Assembly (NCBI GenBank): GCA_020086605.1
Contig: JACBWW010000039.1
Coordinates: 1,657,600-1,721,599 of the forward strand
Reading direction: 5' to 3'
DNA length: 64,000 nucleotides
From: Lanius collurio
Taxonomy: Eukaryota; Chordata; Aves; Passeriformes; Laniidae
This document shows positions 1-14,400 of this stretch, piece after piece. Numbering within the stretch: the stretch's first letter is position 1; each line of letters starts with the position of its first letter. Below the pieces are notes generated by a model. That model worked only from the letters and a program-made list of their open reading frames with translations. It made no database searches and was not told the DNA's origin. Made by a program: the position numbers and the translations under genes.

Positions 1-3000
1 AATCCAGCATAAAATAACCTACAGTTCTGTCTTCCTAATTTTCCCTGTATAACAAGTTTTTAATTAGGTCAGCTGGAGTTCACACGGAAGAACCCTTCTG
101 GGCTGGATGGAAGGTGTTTTGTTTAGCTTTGATGGATGAATGGCTGTCCCTGTCATCAGGCACAAGTAATAGAATATTTTATCATCTTCCTAGTTAGGTT
201 GTCACCATGTGGTTCACTGCAGCTGCTGTGAATTCATTTTCCCATAGGAAATATGGTAAATGCATCAACCAAAATAAAATTGTAGAGGAAATAATTTTCT
301 GATAATATTTCAGTAAGCGAGGGGTGTTGGGTGGTGTCTTGATTTTGGTGGGAGGTTTTTTTGTTGTTTTCCTTTTGTTTGTTTTGTTGGTTGTTTTGAT
401 TTGTTGCTGTTGTGGTTTCTGTTTTTATTTTGTAACTATGTATGAGTTTAGCTGTAATAGAGAAAATAAAGATTTCCTTTCTGGTCTGGAGCTGAAGACC
501 AGATATTTTGCTCAAATTGAAAAAAAATTTATTATTTTTTGTATATTTTTTTCTTCTTCTGGCAAAGGAGGGTAGTAAAGAAATCCTTCTCAGTATGCAG
601 TCTCCAAATGGACTCCATCCAAAATCTCCTGAAGTCAATAGAGAAATGTTCATGCTCTTCATTTGATATTGGATCAAGTCTTATTTTCAGCTCTGACCAA
701 GATTGCTTTCACAATTCTGGTCTGTTCCTGGGTAATACAGATTTGTATGTAAATCTGTACTTACTAAAATATTTTAAATCAGTTGATAAGGGGTAATAAG
801 GTGAAGTTTTCTCCAAATGAAGTACAATTCCTGCTGATTTTCAGAAGGCAAATATTTCATTCTTGGTTAGTTCAGTTGTGGGCAGGGTGGGATGGGGTGT
901 CATTTTATTTCTTTTATGTTTGTCCTTTTTCTCCTCATGAACAGACAAAATGAGGTATGGTTTTATTACCATGTATAGGGAATTAAGGCACAGAGTTTCC
1001 ATTAAAAATGATCTGTTACCACCAAAAAAAAGTTAATGTTCCTATTTTTGCTTTATTATTCTTCATTACATAGTTAATAGAAATGGAGGTACATGCCTAA
1101 TTGCACCCTAATGGAAACTTGTCCTTTTATCTATGGTTAGGAACAGATCCATGGACAAGGTGTTAGGAAGAAAAGAACTTCCAAATGAATGGTGGGATCT
1201 CCTTGAGAGAGCTCTAAGGAGAGGAAAACAGAAAACTGAGTTGTTTATCACAGCTTTTCTTTACTATCCTTTTCTCTAGTGGCTTACAGATCAAAGTTAA
1301 CTTTCACAGCTTGCATTTAATGACCTAATTTGGATTGTGGCTTGTATCAAAATGCTGAACAGAATATTTTCCATTTTCTATTTTTATTTTAGTCTTTCTC
1401 TATTGAAACTACCCAGTAAACTTTAGATTGCTTTAATTGCATGCTGATTCCTATCTCTGTATGCAGAACAGGACTGTATGTTCTTCAGCCATACTCACAG
1501 GACTGTCTGACTTCTACTCCAATGTAATAGCAAAAGAGCTGAGAGAGCTGTCATTTATTTTAAAGCAACTTCACATAATGGTCTCTCATGTTAATAAAGT
1601 ATTGCAGGATGGAGAGATGAAACAAGTTACATTTTTAAGAGGAAAGATGAGTATTTGCTGATAGGGGGTGCAAGGACCAGGAAACTGAGGCTACAGTTAC
1701 TCTTCAAAATAAAAGATCCAGAGATTGGTTGTGGTCCAAGTGAAGCTGGAGAATCACTGAGGTGTTGGGACCTTGTGCTGTGTCACAGGAAGGATGCACC
1801 TCACTAAAGGTGTTCATTTTGTATTTGAGAGGTTTCATCTCTGTTATTCTGTGACTTCCTGTGGACTTTAAACTGTAATTCTGCTATGTCCGTTCAGACA
1901 GGTTCTAAATATTCTTCCATACAAGTAGCTATAGAAAAACTCTGCATTTCAGTAGGTCTGCAAAATGCTGTCCACAGTGGCTGCTTCTCTGCCCCCGAAA
2001 ATTGATTATTGCACTCTGTATATTTTCCTAAGCCATTTAAGTGGATCAAATACTTACAGATATTTGACATGCTAAGTGATGGTCTGGCTAGAGTAGCACT
2101 TGTGTGAGGTAAGTGAATTGTTTCCAGTAAACTTAGCCTATCTGTATTGCTAATATGCTACCACAGGCCTTAAAAATGGTCAGTCAATTTGTTGCATGAC
2201 ATTTTTGGATTAAGTGGGCTGTATGGATTAATTGAGTTAATTCTAAAGATGTCATTGATTTTTTTCTATGTGATCTGCTTCACTTTCTTCTTCTTTATAA
2301 TTGATTTTGAGTGTATAAAGCACTTACTATTGACTGCTTATTGCAAAATAAAATTATAAAAAGCAATAGATAATGATGATTTTTTTGCCGTCTGTCCTTT
2401 CTCATTATAGTTCTTGCAAGCACTTGTGCCTTTTCTGAAATAATGGTTATTGCCAAATTACGTAGGAAGCCAGAAATAAGGACAAGTTTCATTCCCATGG
2501 TAAATGAATGAATTAGTTAATTAATTAATTTTCAAAATTTTAGTGGTCCATCATTAAATCAGCTAATGAAGTCATATGAACCTCCTGATGACTAAAGATT
2601 TCCTTCCCAAATTTGTAGCAAGCATAGGGAAATAACTAAGAGGAGGAGTGGATTCAACAGGAAATTTTGTTTGAGCTGTTGATTATATTGGTCCATTGCT
2701 CTTGTTCTCATGATAGTTCTCCTTGTTGCAAAATATTCTGGAGACGTTGTCATTGCAGCAGCCAGTGGTGAGAAAAGGGTGACTTAGGAGGCTTGAAACA
2801 CTTCAGCCAATCTGTCAGTGGCCAAAGATAGCTTGACAGAATTGTGTTTCTCCTTGGTCTGAGGGATAAGTTGTAATTTCAAAATATCTCAGGGGCAGCC
2901 AGGACAAAGTAGCAGGGTTTGATTTTCCTGATATCAGCCTAAAGCCTCTCAAGTGAGGGGAATGCTTCTGGGCCTTTGTTTAACAGCTGAGTGACAGAAG

Positions 3001-6000
3001 ATGTGGGATATCTTTTCAAATGCTGAGAGAATATCTGAGAGCTACAACTGGGCCTTCATTCTGATAGCTTAAAAAATGGGTTACATTTGAATGGTCCTGG
3101 TATATGTATTTTTCAGTTTTATACTAGTTTCTTAGCTTTTGTCTTGTCTGGTTCTCTCCGATATTTAGTCAGATTTGGGGTCACAAGTATAAAGGAGTGA
3201 TTAATCTCTTGATGAATTCCATGTAGGTTTTGCTGTTGAGAAGACAGGTTTGTGGGAGAACAGCCCCATGTTGCAGGGCTGAAATCATTAGTGCTGAAGT
3301 CTATTGATCTGGCAACATGAGTTGCTGATGCAATATAGAAATAGGCAAAATATTTATGACCTGATCTTTGGCATGTCCATCTGACTCATCCTGCTTTGCA
3401 GTGATGTTTGAGAACAGAAAACTCCCATTTCTCCAGCATGTAACATTTTGTTCTGCAGCTCTAGCCCTTTATAAAAGGACTGAAGAGATTTTCTTAATTT
3501 ATTCTGATAACGGGAAGTTGCCATATCTTATGACATCTTTAAAAAGACCAATCATACTTTTAATTGCTTAATTAATCACAGCATGAAAGGGGAATAGTCT
3601 TCAAGGACATTTACATTTTTTTTGCTGCCTACAAAGTTTAGTTGGCTGCTTTCTTTATCAAAGAGACTTGTTTGATAGTAGAGAATGTAGCTAAAATGGT
3701 TGATCAAACAAACACAAGATCATCCTCGACACTCTTTGGTGTAAGATGACTGACCTATAAAACCTACTTAGATATTTCTATCCCACTGGTGTGGATGAAA
3801 GCCTATGATCTCTTCCCCAAGAACATGCCTTTCTGTTTCAGCCAAACAGAGATAAAAAAAATTCCCACAAACCTAAAATATAACAGAAAGCCTAAAAGCA
3901 GGGATGGGCATCTTGCCAGGTGGGGGAGAAGAGCTGAGATTCAGGTTCTCCGTACTGGTCAATGAACTCATTACTTCTCACCACTGAGAAACACGCTGCT
4001 TTCTTTGTCACACAACCTGTCTCATCTCATTAGCACAATGACTTGAACATGTTGACAGCACGTAATGGTTTTCACTGCATATGCTAAGAAGCAGTTTTAA
4101 ACCAATTTGCTGTTTTCTTTGTAGGCAGAGTGTGACTGCTGATTGCTGCTAAGGTCCCTGAAAAGTTATTCTTTTGCCACTATTCCTATAGGTAAAATAT
4201 GAAGCTGTGAAAGAGATGATCCAATGCAGCAGAGTGCTTGTTGCTTTTCCTGGATGTTAATGAGCTCCCACTCATTCCCAGCTGGTCGCTGGGTGGAGGG
4301 AATGCATTCAGGCTGAATCAACGTGCAGTGACTCAACACAGAGGGTCTGCATTGGCTCTTTGTTCTCCTGAAAGCTATTAAAGCATAGCTAATTCGCAGA
4401 GCTGAAAGTTTAACGTTTTCTGAGTGCATTGTCTGCGTTTCATAAACATATTTAAATGTTAGACTTCATTCTTATCATTAAGTGCCACCTACCTTATTTG
4501 ATCATGTTTAATTTTTTTTTCCTGAGGCATTAATGGACTGACCAAAGCTTTCAATGAAAGTCCTACCTGTGCATTCTATTTAATAATTATCATTAAGAAT
4601 AAGGTCACCATATAGCAACCTTAAATAATGAACTCTGTATTTAGTGGCAGCATAATGTTTGAATGTTAACCCACATTCAGGGAAAAAATGTTGAAAAGGA
4701 AATGGAAAAACATCTTTTAAATTGTCTCATCTCTGATGGTGAACTGCCTGTAAAGAGCTGCTTTAAATAGGGAGTTTTTCACATTATTGCTGCAAGATTT
4801 AACCTTCTGTCCCCTTTCTAGGCTCTGTATCTAATGTGAGACTGGCACGTACTGGAAAGCTGTTAAAATTCTCAAGTCCTGTGGTAATACCTTGGCTCAT
4901 TGGTGCTGGATGATGTTCTTTGCACCGTTGCTGTAAGAAGAAATCACATGGCCAAAGTTAAGCAGAGTCCTGCATTGTTTTCAGGCAGGACTGTGAATAC
5001 TTCAATTCTACTTCACTTAGCAGAATTGATAGGAGAACAGCTTGTGTTTTATTTTTTCTCCACAAAACCTTAAAAAAAGTTCCTGTATCAGTATCCTGAT
5101 AAAAGTGAACACTTTGATTGTTGATGACTACTGTGAAAAATTAAATCTTTGTGTTCTCATGAAAACTGTTGTGAGGTCAGAGGAATTTTTCAGGGGAAAG
5201 AAGAGACCAATTGTAACTTTTTATATTCATTTCTGCAGAGAAAGAATTTTGTTTTACAGTTCTTAGCACCTCATTGAGGCCAACAAATTCCACTTCAGTC
5301 ATCTGGCTACCACATACCTCAGGTTATTGCTGTGGACTTGTTTTTGACAAAAAGATTGAAGTGTTCTCCCAGATTCTGTATTTGAAATGTTTTCATTATT
5401 ACTCTGAAGTATCCAGAGAAAGTCTGAATTTTACTTTTGTTATGATATAAATATAATTTTTTATAAATAAACAGAAGTGATTAATCTGCAAATAACAGGC
5501 AAGTAGTACTCGAAAGATTAAATGTCCATCTGAAAAGAGATACAGTGCCTTTTATCTCCATATAACTTGTGGATAAAAATAGATATTTTATGTAGTTGAT
5601 TTATTTTCTCTTGAGTTAATTTTTTGAATTATGTTCTGATTGGAGGCTGGCAAAACTTTCAATTTCAGAAAAAGTAATGTTTGTTCACTTCCCTGGAAGA
5701 CTGTCAAGTTCTAAGGATAGAACACAACCATCCCATTTGGACAGACTCATTCACAGCTGCTCCTGTCCACGGAGCTTGCTGGGGTCCCAAGCACCTGCTC
5801 AGCACCCAGGTAGGTGAGTGGGGTCTCCTGACAGCTTTGGATTGATTGATGTGCAGCCTTCAAACCTGCATTTCAGTCCCCTGCTTCGTGCTGCCTTGAA
5901 AGCTTTCAACCTTGGGTCACAAACAAAGGGTTTGTCATGGACAGGGACCCTGACCTAGACTGCCACTGGCTGCATTTTATTCTGCTGCTTCAACGTTTTT

Positions 6001-8400
6001 GTTTCAGCTTCCTCCTGCTATCTGTAGCTCAGCTGGTAGCCTGTGGCTCCAAGCTGCTGTCATTTGATTTAACCACTCACAAATCAGCTAAGTCAAAATT
6101 AATTAATGAATTCCTGTTTTCTTCCTCCTGAGCTCTCCTAAATAATTCGTTTTAGTTTACTCAAAGTACTGAAAACATTTGGCTTGACATTATTTGTCCA
6201 AGGTGACTATGAAAATGGAGCTGCTCAAAAACCATTCATACAATGCTACTTTGGAAATGCTTGCATAGTTGTTTTTAAATGCTTGACTTCATTGTAGACA
6301 AGAGGGGAAATATAAGTCTTACTTTGAGCTGACAAAGATATAAATATGGCATAATATTTCTTTTCCCATGTGATGAAACAGCTCTTAAAATAAAATGTCA
6401 ATATTAAAAGTTGGACCTTATTGGATGTCCCGGAATTAAAAGCACACTCGGACAGCAGAAACTCATCAGAGCTGAAGCCTCCCACAATCATTTTCCTGTG
6501 ACATACCATAAGTGGGGAATGCACACACTACATCATCGAATGAAGTTAGTAATTGTGGGGTCATTATAAATTTTATTTACCTTTTATAGAATCGTATTTC
6601 TTTAAAGGAGAACAGAAGAAAGGCATGCATAGCAGCAGGAGAGCCTGTAGCTGCTTGCATCTTGGGTTTTTGGAAAATGAACTTGACCTTTCAGCAATGC
6701 CAGGGTGATTTCTGTGGCATACCAGCAGCAGAAGGAAGAGCAACTCGGGAAATATTAAAGGAACTTTCAACAAGGAGGGAATATGATCTTAGAATTGCAC
6801 TTCACTCCAACTGATTTATTTTTATTTATGTAGCAGCTTAATCACAGTTGGTAACTGCAATATTTCAAAGGCAATTAACTGAAATTACTGAAAGATGACT
6901 CAGGTTTCCTACGCAATTTGACACCTGCAGGTTTTTGAAGGCAAAGGTTCCTAATCCAAGTGAGGTCAGTGCAGCCAAAGGCTGCTGGACTCTGTGTGGG
7001 TTGGGTTCTGCCTGGAATCTTGTCTCACTCTTTGCTTTTTGAGCTATCTGGTGATATTGCTCTAACTTTTTAGTCCTCACCATGGGCAGAAGGAAATGAG
7101 TGAAAACCTACATAAATATGAACGTTGTTTGGTAAAACTTATGTTAAACCATACTTTTTCAGCCATTCACCAGTGCTTTAAACAGCTCTGCATGAAGTTT
7201 CAGTCATGAAGGTGTTTGCAGTGGAGGTGTAAATGTTTAATCTGGGTTTGTCTAAAGCACCATTTCTGTACCATAACAGAGGAGATCTGCAGTGGCCATC
7301 TGATGGTGCTTTCAAGAAAGTCCTCAGTAGTGAGGTTGTGTGTAAATAGAGCACAGCATCTGCAGAGAAGCACTCACATCTGTTTAATTTATTTGTTTTG
7401 CATGTACAAATGCTAAAGATGCTCAGGCAGATGTTCAGAACAGTTTCCATGGCTTCACAGATACTCTATGACTCCTTCCCATTAAAAAGATGATTCTGTG
7501 GTTTTTTCCAGATTTGACCTCAGCCACTGTTGATGTCATTTTTGGTAAAGCAAAAGGGAGAAATTTAAGCTGTTCCTACTACAGAGTCCTACTGTGTGGC
7601 ATTTCCCATGAACAAAGAGAGGCATGTCTGATGACTTTGCTTTCTTGCACACTTCTGCCCAGCCTTTGAAGGAGCAGACTGGCACAGGGAAATGAAGAGA
7701 AGGCAGGCCTATGTAGAAATAGTTCATCCCTCTGTAGCTACTCTAATATCTGTATGATTCCCACTGGAAAACAGAGCATCTGCTCATTTGAAGGGCTGCA
7801 ACTCTACAAATTGCCCTCTAACCAAAGATGTTTAAATGGCAGTTGTTTTGTAGGAAATTTCAAAAGATTTTTATTAGTTAGTGAGCTGGAAGAAGAAAAA
7901 TATGACAAAGCAATGGATTTTTATCTTTTTTTTCTCATTATGGGCATACAAATATTGTGTTCCTTGGGCATTTTGCAAATAATTTTGAACCAAAAAAAAA
8001 ATTCTTTTTCTCTGTAGCTTTTGTTATCCTGAAATCTTTAAACAAATCCAATTTCTTTCTAACTAGAGATTTAGAAAGAAGGAAAATGAGATCAACATTT
8101 TTTCTTCAAAAGCCTAAAAAATAATAAAGAATTTCTCGTAAGTTATCTGCAACCATTTTCCTTCAACTTAAGTCAATCTGAATTAATAGTAATTTCTTCT
8201 CCTCATACCACAGAGACACAGCACCCTTACTCCTGTCTCTCCAAGGAGAGTGAGGTTCTCTTTTACCTCCTTGGTCCTTGCTTTCATCCCTAAAGGAGGC
8301 CTGGAATTACCCACTGGCTTTAGTACCTGAAAAATAAGCTGTTTGCTTTTATTCAAGTGGCACTTTTTTACTGTAGACTGTTGTTTTCAGAGTGGTTGCA
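1..8400. other. Intergenic or intronic AT-rich DNA, no gene seen
   Basis: No supportable gene. All open frames are under 150 codons and have no recognisable domain. The longest (234-677, minus strand) is low-complexity Lys/Asn/Gln-rich because it lies opposite a T/G-rich tract. A GC-richer patch near 5740-5830 contains an isolated strong splice-donor-like string (CAG then GTAGGTGAGT at 5807-5819), but no open exon ends there that I recognise. The rest looks like single-copy DNA with no clear transposon ends. Confidence 0.6.
321..434. repeat. T/G-rich low-complexity tract
   Basis: On the plus strand the stretch is almost entirely T and G, with runs of GTTT and GTTG, and only scattered other bases. 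It explains the Lys/Asn/Gln-rich open frame on the opposite strand, which should not be taken as a gene. Confidence 0.75.
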
Positions 8401-8425
8401 TATATAATATTTTAAAAACACAATG

Positions 8426-8496
8426 GCAATTAATTGCTTGTGTTACTTATATTTTTTGGAGTAAAATTAATTATAACTTTTACTAGGAGCGCTCCT
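8426..8496. other. AT-rich segment with two 12 bp palindromes, possible conserved element
   Basis: GCAATTAATTGC (8426-8437) and AGGAGCGCTCCT (8485-8496) are both perfect 12 bp palindromes within about 70 bases. The first contains TAATTA-like cores that homeodomain proteins commonly bind; that is family knowledge, not evidence of use here. No open frame or transposon boundary explains them. Conservation cannot be judged from one sequence. Confidence 0.3.
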
Positions 8497-8499
8497 TAA

Positions 8500-11400
8500 A
8501 TAAATTTTGTGTTAATAATGAATACTCAAAGGGAACTAATTGCCTGTCACATGGATGTGCAGCATGAGACACTGCTTTGAGTAATAAATAGCAGGTTGTT
8601 CCCATAAACATGTGGTGAAATCAGAGGCACTGAGTAACGAAAACTGTGCATCATAAAGAGAAGAGTATGGTAGAGGTTCTGCAAAACAACCTTAGTGTAG
8701 TACAGAACCTCACCTGACAATTAGAAAACACAAATCTGCAGTGGGGCAGATTCCCAGCTGGCATAACTTGCTGTAAAATCACTAAACTGACAGCCACCAG
8801 CTTGGAATTTGGGTGAGGATTATGAAGGTTTTGTCACATATGTCAAAGTGCTCTGAGGTGCATTCTGCAGGGGTTTCCAGGTTGGATGCTCGGCTCTTTA
8901 GAGTGCTGCTGCTTTCAATGCTCACCTTTGGACTCTGCACTGCATTGCAATGGTTTGAATTCCTTTCAGTCTCAGCTGGGGCACAGTTTGGGATTTGCTT
9001 ATCAGCAGCTTTCTGTTGAGAGAAATGCCCCTTTGCTCAGCACACGTGTCAAGTCACCAGTGTGAATCCAACTGAAATCCCAGAATGTGTTAGCTCAGGA
9101 TCTGTTTTTATTTCATGGTGGCTTCATTATGGGCTTTGTCTGCTTCAGAACAGAATTCTCATTCCTTGGTAGCAGACATTCCTTCTGTTCTGCAGGGGGC
9201 TAAGAAGTACTGACCCTAAAAGTGTTGCCCTTCAGGGCTGCTTGTCTCAACAGATCCTTCTTTCAATGAAAGTCTGCAGAGTCAGCCTCGAAATTAGACA
9301 GAACACTGCCAAATGCAAAGAGATGGAGGATGCAAAGAGAGGGAGGTGACACTGAAAGACTGTGAGAAGCCATTGATGTAACTTGTGAATCTTCATGGTT
9401 CCTCTCTCTTTTTAATCACAGGTTGCTGAGGGGTAACTTGTATTCAGAACTGTTATGCTTAAAGTGAGGGCCAAATTTTTCTATGAGGAGGGTCCCAGCT
9501 GAGCAGCTGCTCCCAAAGCAATGCCAGCCTAAATGCTGGCTGCCTTCACTTCACAAGTGACTGCAAGTGCAAAGCTGCCAGATCTAATGATTTAGAATTG
9601 AGAGCAGACACAGAAGTGCAGAACCAGTGTTCCAGTGTCTCTGAGCCTTTCCATGAATGACCAGACAACTGATGATTGATTATTTTTCAGACTCATGGAG
9701 TATTTACCAATTTGGCTTTGACGATCAGGGAAAGATAACAGCTCTGGTTTAGAAATGTGCTCCCACCTGTGACAGAGATGGGGCAAGGGACAAATGAATG
9801 CACACTTAAGGATTTTATGTGTGAAGGCAGATAAAGTTGGACATGAACATTTGTAGATATGTGAGTTGAGACAGCAAGGCAAGTCTGTGTTAAATCACCA
9901 AGATTAAGATAATTGCTCAGTTACACCTTGGGGGGTGCAGGCTCCCTGACTTGGGCAGGGCTGAGAGCTCTCCCCCACTGCAATAGCACTCACAGCCACT
10001 GCTTATCTGCATTTCAGCCTTCCTTACAAGTTATCACTCTGTCCCTTATTGCTTAGGCAAATGACAAATTGAGGCTTTTACTTTTCTGCCATACCCAATT
10101 TGTTTTGTTGTCTCTCACTTCTCTGACTCTGTCTTGAGTAGCTCTTGCTTTAATTTGCATTTTAGACCATAGTGTTCTGGGGCAGAGGCTGTCATTTCAA
10201 AGAAATTCTGGGGATGGTGTTCCCCAGTCTGGCCAGTATAAAAGCCAAAAAAATTATTTTACTTGATTTTCATTGATGCTAAAAGTTGGTAGTCTCTTTA
10301 TTAAAATGAGCAAAGAAGAAGATTTGGATAAGGGAAAAAGCCAAACCAAAAAGCCCAAACCTTCTATATGTAAGGCTGTGACTAAAACAAGACAAAATTT
10401 TCATTCATTTTGGAAGAGAAAAGAAATTCCATACTGCATCTGCATCTTATGTGGTGACAGTTTTCTCTCCTGTAAATGTTACAGCACACATTAATTTACA
10501 AAGGTTCCTGTTGTATTACACTTTATCTCCTTCACACCACAACAGTTAATAAGTAGTGGATATGTGGGAATGTTACAGACTGATCTGAATTCTGCAGGAT
10601 TTTAAAATATTCCACTTTTTCCTCCTTATTGACTGAAGGAAGGAACCACTGATATGGGTCAGCTTAAAAAAAAAGCTGGGGTTTTTATTATTTGAAGGAT
10701 TCCAAGCACTAGTATTAAGGTTTTCCCCTAATAACAGACTACCGGTTATTACTGAGAAAAAAACAAAATGACAAAACTTTGTATTAGCAACTCTTATTTA
10801 AACCAGAGCTCCAAAAGAATAAAAATTTGTCAGAACTCTGTCAAGTTTCAAAATTACCAGGGTTACCAATCCTAATTCAGAAGCTTTAAAGGCATTATGC
10901 AATGTAACTTAGTGAAAATGGCTGCATAAACTTCTCTTCCCTGATCATTTGAAATTTTAAGAGCAGGCCATCACCAGAGGCAGGCTGCTACACCTGATTC
11001 TTTCTGTCCAGCAAGATAGGTTCTTTATTCTCTCAACACTAAATTTTTACCAGATTATTGGAACCCATGTGTGCCCAGTTTGTACACGTTGGCATCTCTG
11101 ACCTCCGGCAGGAGACAAAGCAGCATTCTCTGCAGGACTCACCTCTGCAGAGCATTTAAAAAACTTTTACAACTCTTTTCCTGCCCTGTTGGGAAAGAAT
11201 TTCCCCCTTTCTTTTCCCAATCATGAAAACAAAGTAGTTAGAAATGCAGAGTGAATATGCTCAGTATTAAGAGCTGTTGCAAATCTGTGACTTTGGTGTG
11301 TAAGCAATACTCCAAGAAAATTAGTACTCTATCTTAGATAAAACAGTGTACCATTGGCCATGTGTCCCTCAATTTTACATGTAATTGAGGGTTTCTTTCC

Positions 11401-14400
11401 AAATGAGCAGTGCTCAGTGTTAGCTTCAAGTTTCAAGTTTATAAACGTTCTCTGTTTAAATTCTTTTCTGAAGACCTGATGGTAGGAAAATTAGCTACTA
11501 CAGGGGATTTTTTATTTTAATTGTGACTTTATATAGCACTGTGGGGTCATAAATGGGATTATGAAACAACAGAAGATCTGTCAGTTTGACAGTTAATCAG
11601 TGGTTAATCTCATGTGCTTCCATTAAGGTCATTGGAAACAGTTGCTTGTTCCTCAGGGAAGAAAAACACCCTTACTCTGAGTTTATTGTAATATTTTACA
11701 TATTTTAGCAAAAATATAGCATTTAATTAGATTCAGTTTTGTTGTTGAAGATTTTAGATTCTGGTTTCCACAGCAGATACCCTTGAAAATCTTTTCCATC
11801 ACAGCTGCATGTAAAACCCAATCTGTTTAGATTGAATTCCAGCAGGGATAGGAAGGAGTGGTTAAACCTTTTTAGTTCTCATTCTGCATGGTTGATTGGA
11901 ATCCACTTTTCTTTGCAGGTATATTTTGTTGCAGTGATTCACTTCTTGAAGTAAATAATAAATTTAAAGGGGATTATTTCTAGCTTATTGTAAGGCAGTG
12001 TGGTTGCATGACCCTTACAGTTTCACTACATTAGACAAGAATTTTGAGATAGATTTAAATTGCATGGAAGAGAATGTTATGGAACCTTCTTATTGCCCTT
12101 GTCAGTGTGAAGAATGTTCCAAATTTTGAAATGTTTTTTGGGAAGTAGTCTCACTCTTTTCAGAAACTGAGACTGTACTTGTGTTGTTGGGGTTTTCCAG
12201 CATGATCTTCTGCTCCAGGATTTTGTTCTAAGTATTCACATCATATTCACAGAACTGGAATGTCCTGAGTTCACATTGCTTACAAGGGACATCATGACAT
12301 TGTTATCAGTATGGCAAGAGGTTAAAATCCCAAATTCCAAATGAAAATACTGTTCAGGCTCAAAACTTGGAGGAGAGTTATGTTCCTAAATATCTCCTCT
12401 ACAGAAAAATGGTAAGTGCTTTAAAAGAAAAACAGAACCAAACCCCACAAAACCCAGCAGAAAGATTTTTAAAATGCCCTTTATTTTTTTGTTGATCATT
12501 AACTTTCTAACCTGATCTCCAGAGTTCATCTGTGCATAGTGACCCCCCCCAGCAGAACTTCTTAGTAGGAACATTTAAGTTCCCTGCTCTTGCAGTATTG
12601 TTGACTTTGTTTACTCTTGTTTAATTTTTTGTGTAAAAAATATATTTTAAGCTCGACATTGAGCTAATAAGTGTATGACTAGAAACTTGTAATGATTAAT
12701 AAAAATAAACTATAATAGAAATATGCATCTAGTCTTTAAAGAAAAAAAAAAGCCTGATGGGAGTTATAGGATGACCTATTTAACTGTTCTGTCAGATAAT
12801 AGAATCTGAATCAAAGAGGAATCACCCTCTTGGACAATTTTCTCAACTTTCTATGGATGAAATACTCTGCAAAATTGAGACTTTCCAGGACTATGGCCTT
12901 AATCTTTCTGTAGTTCCATATTTTCTGACTAATGTTTGAAAAGTATTTAGTTCACCTCCTGAAAATATCTCATTTTTACATCAGTGTTTATTTCTCTTGA
13001 GCTTGTTCTTTTTTTAGCAGAGAAGCCTAAACAATAATGCTACCCTACCTTACTTTAAAAAACCCTCTATGTCTCTATGACAGCCAATGAGATTATAGAT
13101 TTACAGAGCAGTAGATGCTGGCAGAATAATTGAAAGCCTGGTTTGATTGATTTGTGTGATGTTGCAAGATTGCAGAAGATTAAAGGTATCTCCCATTCCC
13201 AGTGATATACCTGAGTTAAGATTTAAAGGTTAGCCAAAGAAATCACATTTTTTCCCCAGACAGGATGCCTGATCCAGGTAACAAAAGCATCACCACTGTT
13301 TTTATCCACATTTTCAGCACTGTGTCAGTCACAGGAGTGAAATGCACTGATTGTAAAATAAGCCATTATTGTATAGTGATTATCCTGTTATCTGTTCTAG
13401 CATGGCCTTGATAATACCACCCTATTAAAATCCTTTCTCTAGTTCCTAATGGTACTGTGTGTACAAAATTCAATTTCCTTTACATTCAACCCCCTAACTT
13501 TATATATTTGACCTTGCATCAGATCCTCCACTGATAAAAGTTTCTACAACTCCACTGAAATGAAAAAAAAAGAACAAATAGCTATAAGTATACATGCAAA
13601 AAAATTCTGGCATCCCATTAGAAAAAAACCCACTACATTTTATTTCTCAGTTATGTGCAGCAAGTAAATTTCACAGTAATGATGAGAGCAGTTTTCCTCA
13701 TTCTGCTCTTTGATGTGCACATAACTTTTCAGGAGGATTCTCTCCATAGTAAATGATCTCGTATTTTAACCACAGGTGTTTTGTTTTAGTTTTTGGGGTT
13801 TTTTTCTGTGCCATTTTTATCACAATTACTGACTGAATCTCTGGAATGCTGTTTCTGAAGCCACCTGAAGCTGTAACAGGAGCACTGATGGCACAGGAGA
13901 TTGTCAGTGTGTTAGTGGGGTCCAGAACACAACCAGAGGAGCTGTGTCTAAGACAGAGTCGAGGCAGTGTTTGATGGTACAAATAACAGATGTGTAATCC
14001 ATAAATGAAATACTGTGAGCTCTGTGAATAACCATATAATGAGAAAGAGAGGGGCTCTCTGTCATTATCTCCACATTTGGTTATATAAACACTACACAAA
14101 TGCAGAAATATGATTAAACCCCCTGGGCTTCCTGCCAGTCTGTTTGCTATTTCCCTTTATGTGGTCTTGCATACCTTCCTGCTCTGCCAGAGCTCCCACT
14201 GCCACGTGTGTCACTGATACCTGCTTGTGAAGGCAAGGAATTCACTATCAGGTGGGATAATTATGGTGGTTACTCCATGGGTTTGCAGTAATACTTTTTT
14301 AGTGCTCTTTTTCATAAGGTAGAACACAGTTCTGTAAAACTTTTTCACCCTTCATCACCTGAGCTTAGAAGCTGCTTAGGAAAGATGTGTGGATTTGAAT

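Noticed and set aside
1740..1860. Possible CR1 3' tail ending ATTCTGTGACTTCCTGTG
   Set aside because: Only one loose match to the terminal repeat and no clear upstream CR1 sequence; it is too weak to call.
5807..5819. Strong splice-donor-like string (CAG, GTAGGTGAGT)
   Set aside because: No matching acceptor or exon could be identified. Such strings occur by chance in tens of kilobases.
13698..14099. 133-codon minus-strand open frame
   Set aside because: No family or domain recognised, and the Lys/Thr-rich end comes from an AAAAAC-type run. No splice or promoter support.
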